Positions 5,734 to 7,541 of a stretch of DNA of 7,541 bases are shown here, in pieces. Numbering within the stretch: position 1 is the first letter of the stretch; every line of letters starts with the position of its first letter. The position numbers and the translations under genes were made by a program. The stretch spans positions 1-7,541 of the forward strand of contig JAQIBO010000154.1 in NCBI GenBank assembly GCA_027859055.1, read 5' to 3'. Source of the DNA: Spirochaeta sp. (GTDB lineage: Bacteria; Spirochaetota; Spirochaetia; DSM-27196; Alkalispirochaetaceae). A model generated the notes under the pieces. The model was not told where the DNA came from. It saw only the letters and a program-made list of their open reading frames with translations, and did no database searches.

Positions 5734-7539
5734 TTACAGTCCTCCTCGAGCAACAAAGGTGATAAGCAGCACGTACAGAACGATCTGCAGCGCATACGTC
5801 TGGGGATTTCCCGTGTTCCAGCCGCGCAATCCCCGCGACAGCGACGCGGCGGCGGCAACCGTGCCGCCCCAGAACCGTTCCACCCAGGGGTCCAACAGCC
5901 GTCCAAACGCTTTCCGGTAGTGTCCAAAGAAGTTGTACGCGTAATGGGTTGTTTCCGGGGTGTGCGGTCGTTCGGCGGCGTAGACGATGTTGAACTGCTC
6001 AACCCGATATACCCGCCCTTTCACGATGAGCAACCACAGGAGGGGCCCGAGAAAGACGCCCATCGTCACGTACATGACCGCGTTGCCGTTCCAGTAGCCC
6101 AGAGAGGAGATAACGCTGTAGCCCTCCCACCGGACGGTTGAGGCAAAGACCGGTTCAACCACACTCTGAAGCGGGTGCAGAATCAGATTGGGGAACATTG
6201 AGATCGCCATGATCGCCCCGATAAAGATGAACTGCGGTATGAGAAACCACACTGGTGCCTCACGGACTTCGTCGTGGACCGCCGAGCGCTGTCCCAGAAA
6301 GATTGAGTGGATAAGGCGGAACAGGTACAAGAAGGCAACACCACTGGAAAAGAGTGCCAGTGCGGCCTGCAGATACCATCCCCGCTCAAACAGCGCGGTG
6401 TACAACAACCACTTGCCCCCGAAGCCGGACAGCGGCGGAACACCGGACACCGCGATAATGCCGATCAGCACGGACACAAACGTCCAGGGCATTCGCTTGA
6501 TGAGGCCGCCCATGCGGTACATCAGGCGGGTTCCCGTGCGGTAGACCACACCGGCGATTGCAAGAAAGAGCATCGCCTTAAACAGAAGGTGCGTTACCGA
6601 CAGGTAGAGACCCCCGACCCACCCGAGGTGGGTCATCGCCGCAAAGGCGAGGACGATATAACCGATTTGACTCATCGAGGAGTACGCCAGGGTGTACTTG
6701 ATGTCCTCCTGGAACAGCGCCATCATCGCACCGACCACGGCGGTAATTACACCGAGCCACCCCACAATCGTCATCAACGGTACCGTTCGCACGATCGGGA
6801 CGATCAGCGCGGTCCCCGCAAGAAACAGCAGAAAGATACCCGCCTTACTCAACACGGAGCTCATCAGCGATGACACATCGTCTTCCGCCTCCGCATACGT
6901 TGCCGGAAGCCAGATATGAACACCGGCGGTGCCCAGCTTAACCAGGAGTGCCACCACAAACAGGACCGTTGACCACACCGCGACGCTGCCGGAGGCGGTA
7001 ACCCCGCCGGTAAGCGGGTGCCCGGGTACGGCAAACGAGGCCAGCATTAAATACGCGGCGGCCAGACTGAATACGATGTAGCGCAACCCCGCGGCGGTGC
7101 CACGCGCCCCGCGCAGAACAAGCAAGAACGAGGTTATCGTCATCAGCTCCCACACAAAGAACAGCTCCAGCCCGGAACCGGATACGGCAACCGGGGCAAT
7201 CATCGTGAGAGCCGTCAAGGAGAGGATCAGCCCCGCCACCAACGGAATCAGCCCCGGCGCGCGCTCTCGCCGATGTAAAAACGCGATCAGTTGCACCGAT
7301 CCACCCACACCGAACATCGCCGCAAACAACGCGGAAACTCCGTTCATTTCGGGAAGCGTAATTCCAAGAAACGCGCCCATACCGGCGAGGACAACCAGCA
7401 CCTGAACACGTGTCGGAAGCCGGATCGCATCCAGCACCCCGAGAATCGCGATCACCGGAACAATTGCGACGGAAACGGGAGAAAACCCGGCCGCCACCGC
7501 GGCAGACAGACCCGCGACGGTCAGGACAAGCATCGCCAT
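5734..7539 (-). CDS. Antiporter-like proton/Na+-translocating subunit (NuoL/HyfB/EchA-like), start at window edge
   Basis: 601 residues are readable, with about 14-15 membrane helices judged by eye. The first ATG is only two bases from the right edge, so neither an SD nor an upstream start can be checked; the true start may be a little further out, though the length is near that of the family. The proton_antipo_M core carries the expected charged residues: WELMT with Glu131 (NuoL Glu144 position), Lys201 and HIWLP with His208, AEAEDDVSSLMSSVLSKAG with Lys232, QEDIKYTLAYSSMSQIGY (277-294), and HLLFKAML with His317 and Lys321. GVPPLSGFGGKW (366-377) is also typical of the family. Near the C terminus a hydrophilic stretch (about 508-575) precedes a last helix after TGNPQTYALQIVLYV, resembling the end of NuoL/HyfB where a lateral arm leads to a final helix. 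The HxWLP form and the neighbours fit the group 4 hydrogenase-related branch more than NuoL proper. Whether H+ or Na+ is moved cannot be decided by sight. It is the only pump subunit in view; others may lie to the right. Confidence 0.88.
   Translation of the reverse strand: MAMLVLTVAGLSAAVAAGFSPVSVAIVPVIAILGVLDAIRLPTRVQVLVVLAGMGAFLGITLPEMNGVSALFAAMFGVGGSVQLIAFLHRRERAPGLIPLVAGLILSLTALTMIAPVAVSGSGLELFFVWELMTITSFLLVLRGARGTAAGLRYIVFSLAAAYLMLASFAVPGHPLTGGVTASGSVAVWSTVLFVVALLVKLGTAGVHIWLPATYAEAEDDVSSLMSSVLSKAGIFLLFLAGTALIVPIVRTVPLMTIVGWLGVITAVVGAMMALFQEDIKYTLAYSSMSQIGYIVLAFAAMTHLGWVGGLYLSVTHLLFKAMLFLAIAGVVYRTGTRLMYRMGGLIKRMPWTFVSVLIGIIAVSGVPPLSGFGGKWLLYTALFERGWYLQAALALFSSGVAFLYLFRLIHSIFLGQRSAVHDEVREAPVWFLIPQFIFIGAIMAISMFPNLILHPLQSVVEPVFASTVRWEGYSVISSLGYWNGNAVMYVTMGVFLGPLLWLLIVKGRVYRVEQFNIVYAAERPHTPETTHYAYNFFGHYRKAFGRLLDPWVERFWGGTVAAAASLSRGLRGWNTGNPQTYALQIVLYVLLITFVARGGL
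5741..5746 (-). promoter_or_regulatory. Ribosome binding site for the NuoH-like gene
   Basis: A full AGGAGG lies seven bases before ATG 5733, inside the final codons of the antiporter-like gene, whose TAA directly abuts the ATG. It is the strongest SD in the window. Confidence 0.75.
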
Positions 7540-7541
7540 TC

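Noticed and set aside
4717..6141. 474-residue open frame on the plus strand
   Set aside because: It lies opposite the NuoB-, NuoH- and antiporter-like genes, is rich in Arg, His, Gln and Asp as expected for the antisense of membrane-protein codons, and shows no domain.
1..7541. Ordinary complex I (nuo operon)
   Set aside because: The quinone-site residues are replaced, NuoI is fused to an NfnB-like protein, an NfnA-like gene follows, and the order (L-like, H, B, C, D, I-fusion) is not the usual nuoA-N order. NuoA, J and K are absent from the window, though they could lie outside it.

Overview
The window holds one tightly packed operon, read entirely from the minus strand (right to left). It encodes most of a complex I-like, energy-converting-hydrogenase-related (Ehr-type) membrane complex joined to a flavoprotein module of the NfnAB/SudAB (GltD-like) kind. 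In order of transcription it contains: an antiporter-like ion-pump subunit (NuoL/HyfB/EchA-like, 5734-7539, start at the window edge); a NuoH-like membrane anchor (4801-5733); a NuoB-like small FeS subunit (4040-4792); a NuoC-like subunit (3400-4029); a NuoD-like large subunit (2168-3406); a fusion of a NuoI-like 2x[4Fe-4S] ferredoxin with an NfnB/SudA-like FAD/NAD(P) flavoprotein (368-2164); and the first 122 residues of an NfnA/SudB-like FAD/NAD(P) reductase subunit running off the left edge (1-368). No gap between genes is longer than about 10 bases. Stops and starts touch or overlap at most junctions, and each of the six starts inside the window has a purine-rich Shine-Dalgarno sequence. 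No promoter, terminator, RNA gene, mobile element or CRISPR array is visible. The operon promoter must lie to the right of the window, and the rest of the last gene to the left.

The organism cannot be named from the sequence. It is bacterial in style (SD-led, overlapping genes, moderately high G+C judged by eye). The gene content points to an anaerobe or fermentative/syntrophic bacterium that balances ferredoxin, NAD(P)H and an ion gradient. That is inference.

How the parts should fit: the NfnA-like and fused NfnB-like parts replace the NuoEFG input module and exchange electrons with NAD(P)H. The fused NuoI domain would carry electrons to the NuoB-like cluster at the base of the NuoC/NuoD arm. 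The NuoH-like subunit and antiporter-like subunit would couple that to H+ or Na+ transport. The main puzzle is the redox partner at the NuoD/NuoB site. The NuoD-like subunit has neither of the two [NiFe] CxxC pairs of group 4 hydrogenases, and an ungapped comparison by eye with Thermus Nqo4 shows that the three residues around the quinone head group (His38, Tyr87, Asp139) are replaced by Thr62, Val111 and Ala163. The NuoB-like subunit has lost one of the two adjacent cysteines of cluster N2 (Cys-Gly instead of Cys-Cys). The complex therefore looks like neither a hydrogenase nor a quinone reductase, and its substrate, or whether it is a direct NAD(P)H/ferredoxin-driven ion pump, is open.
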